Shown: positions 1-7,482 of the stretch, piece by piece
Layout: each line of letters starts with the position of its first letter
Position numbering within the stretch: position 1 is the stretch's first letter
NCBI GenBank assembly: GCA_947177135.1
Contig: CAMWTI010000010.1
Span: 1-36,024, forward strand
Length of the DNA: 36,024 bases
Reading direction: 5' to 3'
Origin: an uncultured Porphyromonadaceae bacterium
Lineage (GTDB): Bacteria; Bacteroidota; Bacteroidia; Bacteroidales; Muribaculaceae
Position numbers and translations under genes: made by a program
Notes under the pieces: generated by a model
Told to the model about the DNA's origin: nothing
Databases searched by the model: none
Seen by the model: the letters and a program-made list of their open reading frames with translations, nothing else

Positions 1-252
1 TTTGGCGTCTTTTTTTGCTTTTTTGTCGGCGGGGCGGCGCTGGCAGAGTTGTTTGAGGTGCGCTTGCTGTGAGTCGGTAAGGTTCATTCCGTCGAATGGG
101 CACGGGCGGGCACTCTGTTTTCCACATGCAGTCTGTTCGGTGCCTGCCACCGGGCACGCTTCTTTCTGTGTTTTTTCTTTTGCCGAAGCGGAAAATCCGC
201 CGAAGGAGATGGCAGAGATGGCCATGGAAAGGATCATTTTGTTCATCATCAT
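1..252 (-). CDS. Small secreted Spy/CpxP- or DUF4890-like protein, C-terminus cut off
   Basis: An open reading frame of 84 codons begins at 252 and runs off the left edge without a stop. Three ATG codons in a row (252, 249, 246) could start it. The N-terminus is a typical signal peptide: Met-Asn-Lys, a hydrophobic stretch, then a small-residue stretch ending near FSASAKEK. The mature part has three Cys residues (EACPV, TACGK, RPCPF) and then GMNLTDSQQAHLKQLCQRR, followed by a Lys-rich tail. The pattern 'LT..Q...L..L' after a signal peptide is the hallmark of small periplasmic Spy/CpxP-like or DUF4890 proteins of Bacteroidetes, helical and possibly chaperone-like. That assignment is by resemblance only. 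The Cys content before the helix is unusual for those families. The next gene (minus strand) ends 63 nt upstream, so co-transcription is possible. Confidence 0.6.
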   Translation of the reverse strand, partial: MMMNKMILSMAISAISFGGFSASAKEKTQKEACPVAGTEQTACGKQSARPCPFDGMNLTDSQQAHLKQLCQRRPADKKAKKDAK

Positions 253-315
253 AAAATCACTGAATTTGTGTTGTTATGCCTCTTTGACGCCGCCTTTCCC
301 GATAGGTTTAATCCA

Positions 316-771
316 TTAACATTTATTACGGATCCGGCTTATGTCGATCCTGTGGTTGACTGCGAGCAGTTGCCCGATAAATTCAGACTGGCGGACTGGC
401 GAGATGATGATCGGCATAACGCTTTTAAGCACCTTTCGGTCGGTGAATGTGATGGCTATCCGATGGGTAAGGGACGTGGCCGGTGCGGAAAGCACGCTCC
501 TGGTGGGCCTTATCTCTTTGATCTTTGATATGGGAAACGCCGTGGGAATGAAAAATTGATAGATGACCAGATGCTCTCCGTCGATTCTGTAATAGATGCC
601 GCATAGAGTCACAATGATAAATGCCAGCGCGGCAACGCAGATGATGACTGGAACGATGCCGCCGTCGCCAACGCATGGAATGATGCAAATAACCGCGACC
701 AAGGCCAGGATCATCCATGTCGAACCGTCCCATCGGGAATTATATCTTGTCCCTCCGAATTTCTTACTCAT
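316..771 (-). CDS. Bacterial PH-domain (DUF1200/bPH-type) membrane protein
   Basis: A 151-residue protein. Residues 1-16 are hydrophilic, two transmembrane segments follow (about 18-34 and 38-60), and the rest is a single cytoplasmic domain starting at YYRIDGEHLVIYQFF. The later pattern ISKIKEIRPTRSVLSAPATS and IIISPVRQSEFIGQLL matches small bacterial PH-like proteins (formerly DUF1200): strand, IxxIxxIRPTRxxLSAPAxS, and a closing 'ISP...F...L' helix. Function in this family is unknown; the fold suggests a membrane-surface or protein-binding role. It is divergent from the histidine operon, and its start lies 44 nt from a -7 box reading TACCTTTG on the minus strand. Family assignment is fairly secure; no role can be given. 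Confidence 0.75.
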   Translation of the reverse strand: MSKKFGGTRYNSRWDGSTWMILALVAVICIIPCVGDGGIVPVIICVAALAFIIVTLCGIYYRIDGEHLVIYQFFIPTAFPISKIKEIRPTRSVLSAPATSLTHRIAITFTDRKVLKSVMPIIISPVRQSEFIGQLLAVNHRIDISRIRNKC

Positions 772-815
772 GATATTGATGCGTTATATGGTGGATGAGA
801 ATAGTGTTTTCAACG

Positions 816-823
816 CAAAGGTA
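816..823 (-). promoter_or_regulatory. Probable -7 box for the PH-domain gene
   Basis: The minus strand reads TACCTTTG, followed by C. This matches the Bacteroidota -7 consensus TAnnTTTG and lies 44 nt from the start codon at 771. No TTTG-like -33 element is visible at the expected 19-20 nt upstream, so this is a candidate from the -7 box alone. Confidence 0.4.
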
Positions 824-896
824 GCCATTTATTTCAAAATATGGACATGACAATCAAAAATTTATGGAAAACACAGTTGTGAAGCAGGTTGCAGAC

Positions 897-928
897 ATTG
901 CAATTTATAAAGAAAAACACTACCTTTG
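897..928 (+). promoter_or_regulatory. Probable promoter of the histidine-utilisation operon
   Basis: ATTG (897-900), then 20 nt, then TACCTTTG (921-928). This is the Bacteroidota sigma-ABfr layout (TTG about 20 nt upstream of TAnnTTTG). Transcription would begin near 935, leaving a leader of about 26 nt before ftcD. Two dyads overlap the elements: TTGCA-N5-TGCAA (889-903) over the -33 box, and CTACC-N7-GGTAG (920-936) over the -7 box and start site. They could be operators. Confidence 0.6.
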
Positions 929-960
929 CAGGGTAGAAAAATTTCATAAAAACAGCAACC

Positions 961-2655
961 ATGGAAAAGCGTATAATCGAATGCGTGCCTAATTTCAGTG
1001 AAGGCCGTGATAAAACTATTATAAAATCTATAACCGACACGATTGAAGCGGTGGATGGCGTGACTCTTCTTGACGTTGATCCGGGCGAAGCCACCAATCG
1101 CACTGTAGTTACTTTTGTTGGCGAGCCTGACGCGGTTGTTGAGGCTGCGTTTCAGTCGGTAAAGCGTGCTGCGGAACTTATAGATATGCGCAACCATCAT
1201 GGCGCGCATCCTCGAATGGGGGCCACAGACGTATTGCCGCTGATTCCGATCTCTGGCATCACCTTGGCCGAGTGTGCCGAGCTGGCCCGCCAGCTGGCCA
1301 GACGCATTGCCGACGAACTTGCCGTTCCGGTCTATTGTTATGAGGCCGCCGCGTTTGTTCCCGAGCGAAAGAATCTGGCAGTGTGCAGGGCCGGTGAATA
1401 TGAAGCCCTTCCAGAGAAGATGAACCATCCGGGAAAGGGACCCGACTTCGGCGACCGGCCGTTTGATGAGGCCGCTGCCCGCACCGGTGCCACCACAGTC
1501 GGTGCCCGCGATTTTCTGATAGCGGTCAATTTCAATCTGAACACCACCTCCACCCGTCGCGCGAATGCCGTGGCATTTGATGTGCGCGAAAAGGGACGCC
1601 CAATGCGTGAAGGCGGTTCGCCTGTGGGCAAGCCGGTCAAGGATGAGAACGGGCGCACAGTCATGATCCCAGGCACTCTGAAAGCCACAAAGGCTATTGG
1701 ATGGTACATTGACGAATATGGCATCGCTCAGGTGTCGATGAACATAACCGATATCTCCGTGACTCCGCTTCATGTGGCCTTCGATGAAGTGTGTCGTGCG
1801 GCCGCGGCCCGCGGATTGCGGGTGACAGGCACAGAGATCGTCGGCCTGGTGCCGCGTCGTGCCATTATCGACGCCGGACGCCATTTCCTTCACAAGCAGC
1901 AGCGATCAACCGGCATAGCCGAGAGCGAGATTATCCGCATTGCTGTCAAATCCATGGGTCTGGATGAGTTGACGCCGTTTATTCCGGAACAGAAAATAAT
2001 CGAATATAAAATCGCCTCAGGCAGATCAGACGCTCTCACATCCATGACTTTGACAGGATTTGCGCAGCAGACTGCCTCGGAAAGCCCTGCGCCAGGCGGA
2101 GGCTCGATCTCGGCCTATATGGGTGCGCTTGCTGCGGCGTTGGGCACCATGGTGGCTAATCTGTCGGCCCACAAAGCCGGTTGGGATGCCCGCTGGGAGG
2201 AATTTTCCGATTATGCCGACGGAGGTCAGATATTGGTGGAACGCATGCTCGGACTGGTGGACGAAGATACCGATGCGTTCAACGGTATAATGGCTGCATT
2301 CCAGCTCCCTAAATCCACGCCGGAAGAACAGGACGCCAGAAAGCAGGCCATCGAGGCCGCCACGCTCCACGCCACCAAGGTGCCGTTGCGCACAATGGAG
2401 GCCGCAGCCGAGGCATTCCCGCTTATCGAGGCGATGGCTTCTGACGGAAATCCGAATTCGGTGACCGATGCCGGGGTGGGCGCGTTGGCCGCACGGGCCG
2501 CAGTGCGTGGCGCCGGTCTCAACGTGCGCATCAATGCCGCCTCTCTTTCCGATCGCGATGAGGCCGCACGCCTTGTGGCACGCGCCGCCGCAATCGAAGC
2601 CGAAGCCGACGCAGCCGAGGCCCGCATCATGGCCATTGTCAATCAGAAAATATAA
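961..2655 (+). CDS. ftcD: Bifunctional glutamate formimidoyltransferase / formimidotetrahydrofolate cyclodeaminase
   Basis: The 564-residue protein fuses two enzymes. Residues 1 to about 330 are the formiminotransferase: the start motif ECVPNFSEGRD, LLDVDPGEATNRTVVTFVG, and NHHGAHPRMGATD, with His83 matching the catalytic His82 of the mammalian enzyme. From about residue 361 the cyclodeaminase begins, with the family signature ESPAPGGGSISAYMGALAAA, followed by its helical bundle. The first half moves the formimino group from N-formiminoglutamate to tetrahydrofolate, giving glutamate; the second releases ammonia to form 5,10-methenyl-THF. This is the last step of histidine breakdown here, although the gene comes first in the operon. 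The length matches fused Bacteroidetes and animal FTCD (about 540-565). The ATG at 961 follows directly after the promoter, and hutU starts 22 nt after the stop. Confidence 0.95.
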   Translation: MEKRIIECVPNFSEGRDKTIIKSITDTIEAVDGVTLLDVDPGEATNRTVVTFVGEPDAVVEAAFQSVKRAAELIDMRNHHGAHPRMGATDVLPLIPISGITLAECAELARQLARRIADELAVPVYCYEAAAFVPERKNLAVCRAGEYEALPEKMNHPGKGPDFGDRPFDEAAARTGATTVGARDFLIAVNFNLNTTSTRRANAVAFDVREKGRPMREGGSPVGKPVKDENGRTVMIPGTLKATKAIGWYIDEYGIAQVSMNITDISVTPLHVAFDEVCRAAAARGLRVTGTEIVGLVPRRAIIDAGRHFLHKQQRSTGIAESEIIRIAVKSMGLDELTPFIPEQKIIEYKIASGRSDALTSMTLTGFAQQTASESPAPGGGSISAYMGALAAALGTMVANLSAHKAGWDARWEEFSDYADGGQILVERMLGLVDEDTDAFNGIMAAFQLPKSTPEEQDARKQAIEAATLHATKVPLRTMEAAAEAFPLIEAMASDGNPNSVTDAGVGALAARAAVRGAGLNVRINAASLSDRDEAARLVARAAAIEAEADAAEARIMAIVNQKI

Positions 2656-2677
2656 AATTCACACAACCACATAATCA

Positions 2678-4681
2678 ATGATAACTGACCGACATTTTCG
2701 TGAAACAATTGCTGAAGGCATTCCGTCGACCCTTCCGCCATCACGTCCATATGATCCTGACATAAACCACGCCCCCAAGCGGAAAGATATTCTCACTCCC
2801 GAACAGAAGCGCCTGGCCGTTGCAAACGCATTGCGATATTTTCCAGAGGAGCTGCATGAGGCGCTGGCTCCTGAATTTGCTCGTGAGTTGCAGGATTACG
2901 GTCGTATATATATGTATCGCTACCGTCCTGATTACGAGATGTATGCGCGCCACATTGACGAATATCCCGCACGCTCCCGCCAGGCCGCGGCCATTATGAT
3001 GATGATACAGAACAATCTCGATCCGCGGGTGGCGCAGCATCCTCACGAACTTATCACATATGGCGGCAACGGCGCTGTGTTCCAGAATTGGGCGCAATAT
3101 CGCCTGACGATGAAATATCTGTCGGAGATGACCGACGAACAGACTCTGGTAATGTATTCCGGACACCCGCTCGGTCTTTTCCCGAGCCATCCGTCTGCTC
3201 CGCGGGTGGTGGTGACCAACGGCATGGTCATACCCAACCATTCCGCTCCTGATGACTGGGAACGTATGAATGCGCTCGGGGTGTCGCAATACGGACAGAT
3301 GACGGCCGGTTCATATATGTATATCGGTCCGCAAGGCATCGTGCACGGCACAACGATCACCGTGCTCAATGCTGCGCGAATGCGTTCGGATTCGCCGTCG
3401 GGCATGCTCTTTGTCTCGGCCGGACTCGGCGGCATGAGCGGCGCACAGCCAAAGGCCGCCAATATTGCCGGAGTGGTGAGCATCGTGGCCGAAATCAATC
3501 CTAAAGCGGTGAGCAAGCGTTATGAACAAGGCTGGGTTGACGAGGTGCATGACGACCTTGACACTCTGCTGCCTGCTGTTGCTGCAGCACGGGCCGGTGG
3601 ACGCGCCCGCAGTTTCGCATATCAGGGCAATGTGGTAGATCTGTGGGAACGTCTTGCCGACGAAGGCGTACAGGTGGACCTCGGTTCTGATCAGACATCA
3701 CTCCACAATCCTTTTGCCGGCGGATATTATCCTGTGGGTCTGTCGCTTGATGAAGCCAACGAAATGATGGCCTGCCGTCCTGATGAATTCCGTGAACGCG
3801 TTTATGAGTCGCTGCGCCGTCAGGTAGGTGCTATCAACAGGCTGGCTGCCCGTGGAATGTATTTTTTCGATTATGGCAATGCTTTTCTGCTTGAATCAGG
3901 CAGGGCAGGTGCCGACGTGATGACGGTCGACGGATCGTTCCGTTATCCGTCTTACGTTCAGGACATCATGGGTCCGCTCTTCTTTGACTATGGTTTCGGA
4001 CCGTTCCGCTGGGTGTGCACCTCCGGACTGCCCTCTGATCTTGAGGCTTCTGACCGAATTGCCGCCAATGTGTTGAGCCGGATGGTGGAAGAAGCCCCTG
4101 ATGAAATCAAGCCGCAGTTGCTTGACAATCTACACTGGATCAGAGAGGCGGGCCCGAATAATCTGGTTGTCGGATCACAGGCTCGCATACTCTACGCCGA
4201 CTCCGAGGGCCGCACCCGCATTGCCCGCGCTTTCAACGACGCTATCGCCGCCGGCGAGATCTCTGCCCCGATAGTGCTTGGCCGTGACCATCATGACGTG
4301 TCGGGCACGGATTCGCCCTATCGAGAGACCTCAAACATCTATGACGGATCGCAGTTCTGTGCCGACATGGCCGTCCACAACGTCATCGGCGATTCCTTCC
4401 GCGGCGCCACATGGGTCAGCCTGCACAATGGCGGCGGAGTCGGATGGGGAGAGGTTATCAATGGCGGATTCGGAATGGTCATTGACGGATCGGACGATGC
4501 CGCTACCCGCATTGACAGGATGCTGCTGTGGGATGTCAACAACGGCATTGCACGCCGTTCGTGGGCACGCAATTCAGGCGCCATCTCGGCCATTCGCCGT
4601 GAAATGCAGCGCACACCGGGGCTACAGGTGACCATGCCCAACCTTGTCGACAATCAAATTCTGTCTAATCTTAATTTCTGA
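2678..4681 (+). CDS. hutU: Urocanate hydratase (urocanase)
   Basis: A 667-residue cytoplasmic enzyme that hydrates urocanate to 4-imidazolone-5-propionate using tightly bound NAD+. Clear urocanase motifs are ITYGGNGAVFQNWAQY, MYSGHPLGLFPSHPSAPRVV, GQMTAGSYMYIGPQGIVHGT, SAGLGGMSGAQPKAA, and near the C-terminus SLHNGGGVGWGEVINGG. The protein is longer than the classical 550-residue enzyme, as is usual for the Bacteroidetes and animal-type urocanases. The extra length is N-terminal (about the first 100 residues) and in internal loops. It is followed by hutH after only 2 nt, so the two are probably translated together. Confidence 0.95.
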   Translation: MITDRHFRETIAEGIPSTLPPSRPYDPDINHAPKRKDILTPEQKRLAVANALRYFPEELHEALAPEFARELQDYGRIYMYRYRPDYEMYARHIDEYPARSRQAAAIMMMIQNNLDPRVAQHPHELITYGGNGAVFQNWAQYRLTMKYLSEMTDEQTLVMYSGHPLGLFPSHPSAPRVVVTNGMVIPNHSAPDDWERMNALGVSQYGQMTAGSYMYIGPQGIVHGTTITVLNAARMRSDSPSGMLFVSAGLGGMSGAQPKAANIAGVVSIVAEINPKAVSKRYEQGWVDEVHDDLDTLLPAVAAARAGGRARSFAYQGNVVDLWERLADEGVQVDLGSDQTSLHNPFAGGYYPVGLSLDEANEMMACRPDEFRERVYESLRRQVGAINRLAARGMYFFDYGNAFLLESGRAGADVMTVDGSFRYPSYVQDIMGPLFFDYGFGPFRWVCTSGLPSDLEASDRIAANVLSRMVEEAPDEIKPQLLDNLHWIREAGPNNLVVGSQARILYADSEGRTRIARAFNDAIAAGEISAPIVLGRDHHDVSGTDSPYRETSNIYDGSQFCADMAVHNVIGDSFRGATWVSLHNGGGVGWGEVINGGFGMVIDGSDDAATRIDRMLLWDVNNGIARRSWARNSGAISAIRREMQRTPGLQVTMPNLVDNQILSNLNF

Positions 4682-4683
4682 CC

Positions 4684-6168
4684 ATGATACATAAAATTTC
4701 ACCCGAACGCCTCACGATCACCCGTGTCGGCCAGATCATAGACGAGCATTATCAGATCGCTCTGAGCGACGAGTCGGTGGAGCGCATCGAACGCTGCCGC
4801 CGCTGGCTCGACGAAAAAATAGCATCGGATCCCACGCCGGTCTATGGCATCACGACCGGATTCGGTTCGCTGTGCAATATCTCGATCGGCAGCGACGATT
4901 TGTCGGCATTGCAGGAAAATCTTGTCAAGAGCCATGCCTGCGGCTGTGGAGATCTGGTTGATCCGTATATTGTGAAGATAATGCTGCTCACGAAGGTGAT
5001 GTCGCTTTCGTTCGGCAATTCCGGTGTTCAGGTCGCGACTGTGAACCGACTGATTGACTTTTTCAACCACGACGTAATTCCGGTGGTGTATCAGCAAGGA
5101 TCGCTTGGCGCCTCCGGCGATCTTGCACCTCTGGCCAATATGTGTCTGCCGTTACTCGGCCTTGGTCAGGTTCATTACAAAGGAGTCATACGGCCTGCCG
5201 CGGAGGTGCTTGCCGAATTTGGATGGGAGCCTATCTCGCTCACGTCGAAAGAGGGCCTGGCCTTGCTTAACGGCACCCAGTTCATGAGCTCGCATGCCGT
5301 ATATGCTATTCTGCGCACCAGGCGCCTGGTCGCTTTGGCCGACAAGATCGGCGCGATGAGCCTCGATGCCTTCGACGGACGGATCGACCCATTCGGCGAC
5401 GAAGTCAATGCCGTGCGTCCGCATCCTGGCCAGCTGGCCACCGCACGCGCTGTCCGCGCTCACCTCGAAGGTTCGGAACTGATAGCGCGCCACAAAGATC
5501 ACGTTCAGGATCCATATTCATTCCGGTGCATGCCTCAGGTGCACGGCGCCGTCAAGGACACCCTTGCCTATGTCAGCTCGGTGATTGAGACCGAAATCAA
5601 TTCACCGACAGATAATCCCACCATATTTCCCGACCAGGGCCTTGTGGTTTCTGCCGGTAATTTCCATGGCGAACCCATTGCCATGCCGATGGACTTTCTC
5701 TGTCTGGCCGTGGCGGAACTCTCCTCGATTTCCGAGCGAAGGATTTTCAGGCTCATCAGCGGCTCGCGCGGACTGCCGTCGTTTCTGGTGGCCAACCCTG
5801 GTCTGAACAGCGGATTCATGATTCCTCAGTATGCGGCCGCCTCGATTGTCAATCAGAGCAAGGGACTGTGCTGGCCCACAAGCTGCGACACCATTCCGTC
5901 GTCGCAAGGCCAGGAAGATCACGTTTCAATGGGGGCCAACTCGGCTACAAAGCTCTGTCGTGTGGTCGACAACACCGAGCGCGTGCTCGCGATCGAACTG
6001 ATGAACTGTGCCCAGGCGATTGATTTCCGCCGTCCGGCTAAGTCTTCGCCTGAGCTGGAGCAGTGGCATTCGGCCTATCGTCAGGTGGTGCCGTTTATTG
6101 AAAATGACACGGTCATGTCACCGCTCATTGAAGAGTCGGTGCGATTCTTGCGCTCCACGCCATGCTGA
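4684..6168 (+). CDS. hutH: Histidine ammonia-lyase
   Basis: A 494-residue enzyme that removes ammonia from L-histidine to give trans-urocanate, the first step of the pathway. The electrophilic MIO prosthetic group forms from Ala143-Ser144-Gly145 within GSLGASGDLAPLANM. The conserved catalytic tyrosine is Tyr54 in YGITTGFG. Further family motifs are EGLALLNGTQ, QDPYSFRCMPQVHGA and ETEINSPTDNP. Length and residue numbering are close to those of the characterised Pseudomonas enzyme. The last 7 nt overlap the start of hutI, indicating translational coupling. No active-site residue appears lost. Confidence 0.95.
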   Translation: MIHKISPERLTITRVGQIIDEHYQIALSDESVERIERCRRWLDEKIASDPTPVYGITTGFGSLCNISIGSDDLSALQENLVKSHACGCGDLVDPYIVKIMLLTKVMSLSFGNSGVQVATVNRLIDFFNHDVIPVVYQQGSLGASGDLAPLANMCLPLLGLGQVHYKGVIRPAAEVLAEFGWEPISLTSKEGLALLNGTQFMSSHAVYAILRTRRLVALADKIGAMSLDAFDGRIDPFGDEVNAVRPHPGQLATARAVRAHLEGSELIARHKDHVQDPYSFRCMPQVHGAVKDTLAYVSSVIETEINSPTDNPTIFPDQGLVVSAGNFHGEPIAMPMDFLCLAVAELSSISERRIFRLISGSRGLPSFLVANPGLNSGFMIPQYAAASIVNQSKGLCWPTSCDTIPSSQGQEDHVSMGANSATKLCRVVDNTERVLAIELMNCAQAIDFRRPAKSSPELEQWHSAYRQVVPFIENDTVMSPLIEESVRFLRSTPC

Positions 6169-7397
6169 TTACCGATATCAGGCTTCTGGCCGGACTGAAT
6201 CCGACCGGAGCCATCCGTCTGCGGGGGCATGAAATGAACACGCTCCACACTCTGGCCGACTGCTGGCTGAGAGTGGACACTCAGAAGGGTGTGATCGCCG
6301 GATTCGGTCCGATGTCAGCTCTTGACGGATCAACCGAACCTACAGTCAGCGCGCGTGGCGGAATGGTGATCCCGGCATTCTGCGACTCTCATACCCATAT
6401 CATATATTCCGGCTCGCGCGACGGCGAATTTCTTGACAAAATCAACGGACTGAGCTATGAGGAGATCGCGCGCCGCGGCGGTGGCATTCTGAATTCATGT
6501 GACCGCCTGCACAACACTTCCGAACAGCAGCTCTTCGAGCAATCGATGGAGCGGGTCAGCGAGGTCATGGCCAAAGGCACCGGCTGCATTGAAATCAAAA
6601 GCGGATATGGGCTGACCACGGCCGACGAACTTAAAATGCTGCGGGTGGCGGCCCGGATCGCTGAAGCGGTGCCGGCAACCGTGCGCGCCACTTTTCTTGG
6701 CGCTCATGCCGTGGGGCGGGCTTTTGCCGGACGTCAGCAGGAATATGTCGATATGCTGTGTGACGATATGCTGCCTGCGGTTGCTGCCGAAGGCCTGGCG
6801 CGGTTTGTCGATGTGTTTTGCGACGAAGGATTCTTCACACCAGAGCAGACCGACCAGATCCTTTCAGAGGCAGCGCGCTTTGGTATGCGCCCGAAAATTC
6901 ACGCCAATGAACTGGCTGTCAGCGGTGGTGTGCAGGTCGGAGTCAAGCATGGAGCTCTCTCGGTCGATCATCTCGAACGCATCACCGAGCATGAAATCTC
7001 ACTGCTCGCGTCGTCTGATACGGCGGCTACCATGCTGCCGGGGGCCTCGTTCTTTCTCGGAATGCCATATGCTCCGGCTCTGAAGGCCATTGACTCAGGT
7101 GCGATTGTGGCTCTGGCTTCCGACTATAATCCTGGCTCGTCGCCGTCGGGCGATATGCGTATGGTCTGGGCGCTTGCATGCTCACAGATGAAATTGAATC
7201 CCGACGTAGCGCTGAATGCCATGACCATCAACGGTGCATATGCCATGGACTGCTCGCAGGATGGGTTCGGATCCATAGCCGAAGGCGCCCCTGCAAATTT
7301 CATAATCACCGCTCCGGTGCCCTCTCTGGCATTTATTCCATATGCTTATACAACGCCGTGGATAGAGCGTGTTTGCCTGGCCGGCAAATTTATATGA
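6162..7397 (+). CDS. hutI: Imidazolonepropionase
   Basis: A 411-residue metal-dependent amidohydrolase that opens the ring of 4-imidazolone-5-propionate to give N-formimino-L-glutamate, the substrate of FtcD. The metal-binding HxH is His77/His79 in PAFCDSHTHIIY. Other family motifs are EIKSGYGL, ATFLGAHAV, KIHANELAVSGG and the Asp motif ALASDYNPGSSPSG. The TIM-barrel and length are normal for HutI. The ATG lies inside the end of hutH (7-nt overlap). It is the last gene of the operon, and a strong intrinsic terminator starts 20 nt after its stop. No histidine transporter or HutC/HutP-type regulator lies next to the operon in this window. Confidence 0.94.
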   Translation: MLITDIRLLAGLNPTGAIRLRGHEMNTLHTLADCWLRVDTQKGVIAGFGPMSALDGSTEPTVSARGGMVIPAFCDSHTHIIYSGSRDGEFLDKINGLSYEEIARRGGGILNSCDRLHNTSEQQLFEQSMERVSEVMAKGTGCIEIKSGYGLTTADELKMLRVAARIAEAVPATVRATFLGAHAVGRAFAGRQQEYVDMLCDDMLPAVAAEGLARFVDVFCDEGFFTPEQTDQILSEAARFGMRPKIHANELAVSGGVQVGVKHGALSVDHLERITEHEISLLASSDTAATMLPGASFFLGMPYAPALKAIDSGAIVALASDYNPGSSPSGDMRMVWALACSQMKLNPDVALNAMTINGAYAMDCSQDGFGSIAEGAPANFIITAPVPSLAFIPYAYTTPWIERVCLAGKFI

Positions 7398-7416
7398 AAT
7401 AATGTTATCTTTTGCT

Positions 7417-7443
7417 AAAATCGGCCGGAAGGCCGATTTTTTT
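7417..7443 (+). terminator. Intrinsic terminator of the hut operon
   Basis: A perfect 10-bp inverted repeat (arms 7417-7426 and 7431-7440, AAAATCGGCC / GGCCGATTTT) closes a GGAA tetraloop and is followed by further T residues to 7443. It lies 20 nt after the hutI stop. The A-rich left arm makes it partly usable on both strands. Confidence 0.9.
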
Positions 7444-7445
7444 GT

Positions 7446-7453
7446 TAAATTTG
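7446..7453 (+). promoter_or_regulatory. Possible -7 box for the 605-residue protein
   Basis: TAAATTTG followed by C matches TAnnTTTG and lies 30 nt before the ATG at 7483. The -33 position falls inside the terminator stem and has no TTG, so support is limited to the -7 box and its position. Confidence 0.35.
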
Positions 7454-7482
7454 CATAGAACAAATCTTATATATAGCTTGAT

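Noticed and set aside
862-1893. Minus-strand open frame of 343 codons opposite ftcD
   Set aside because: It is antisense to an unmistakable enzyme, has no recognisable domain, and its long openness follows from the codon use of ftcD.
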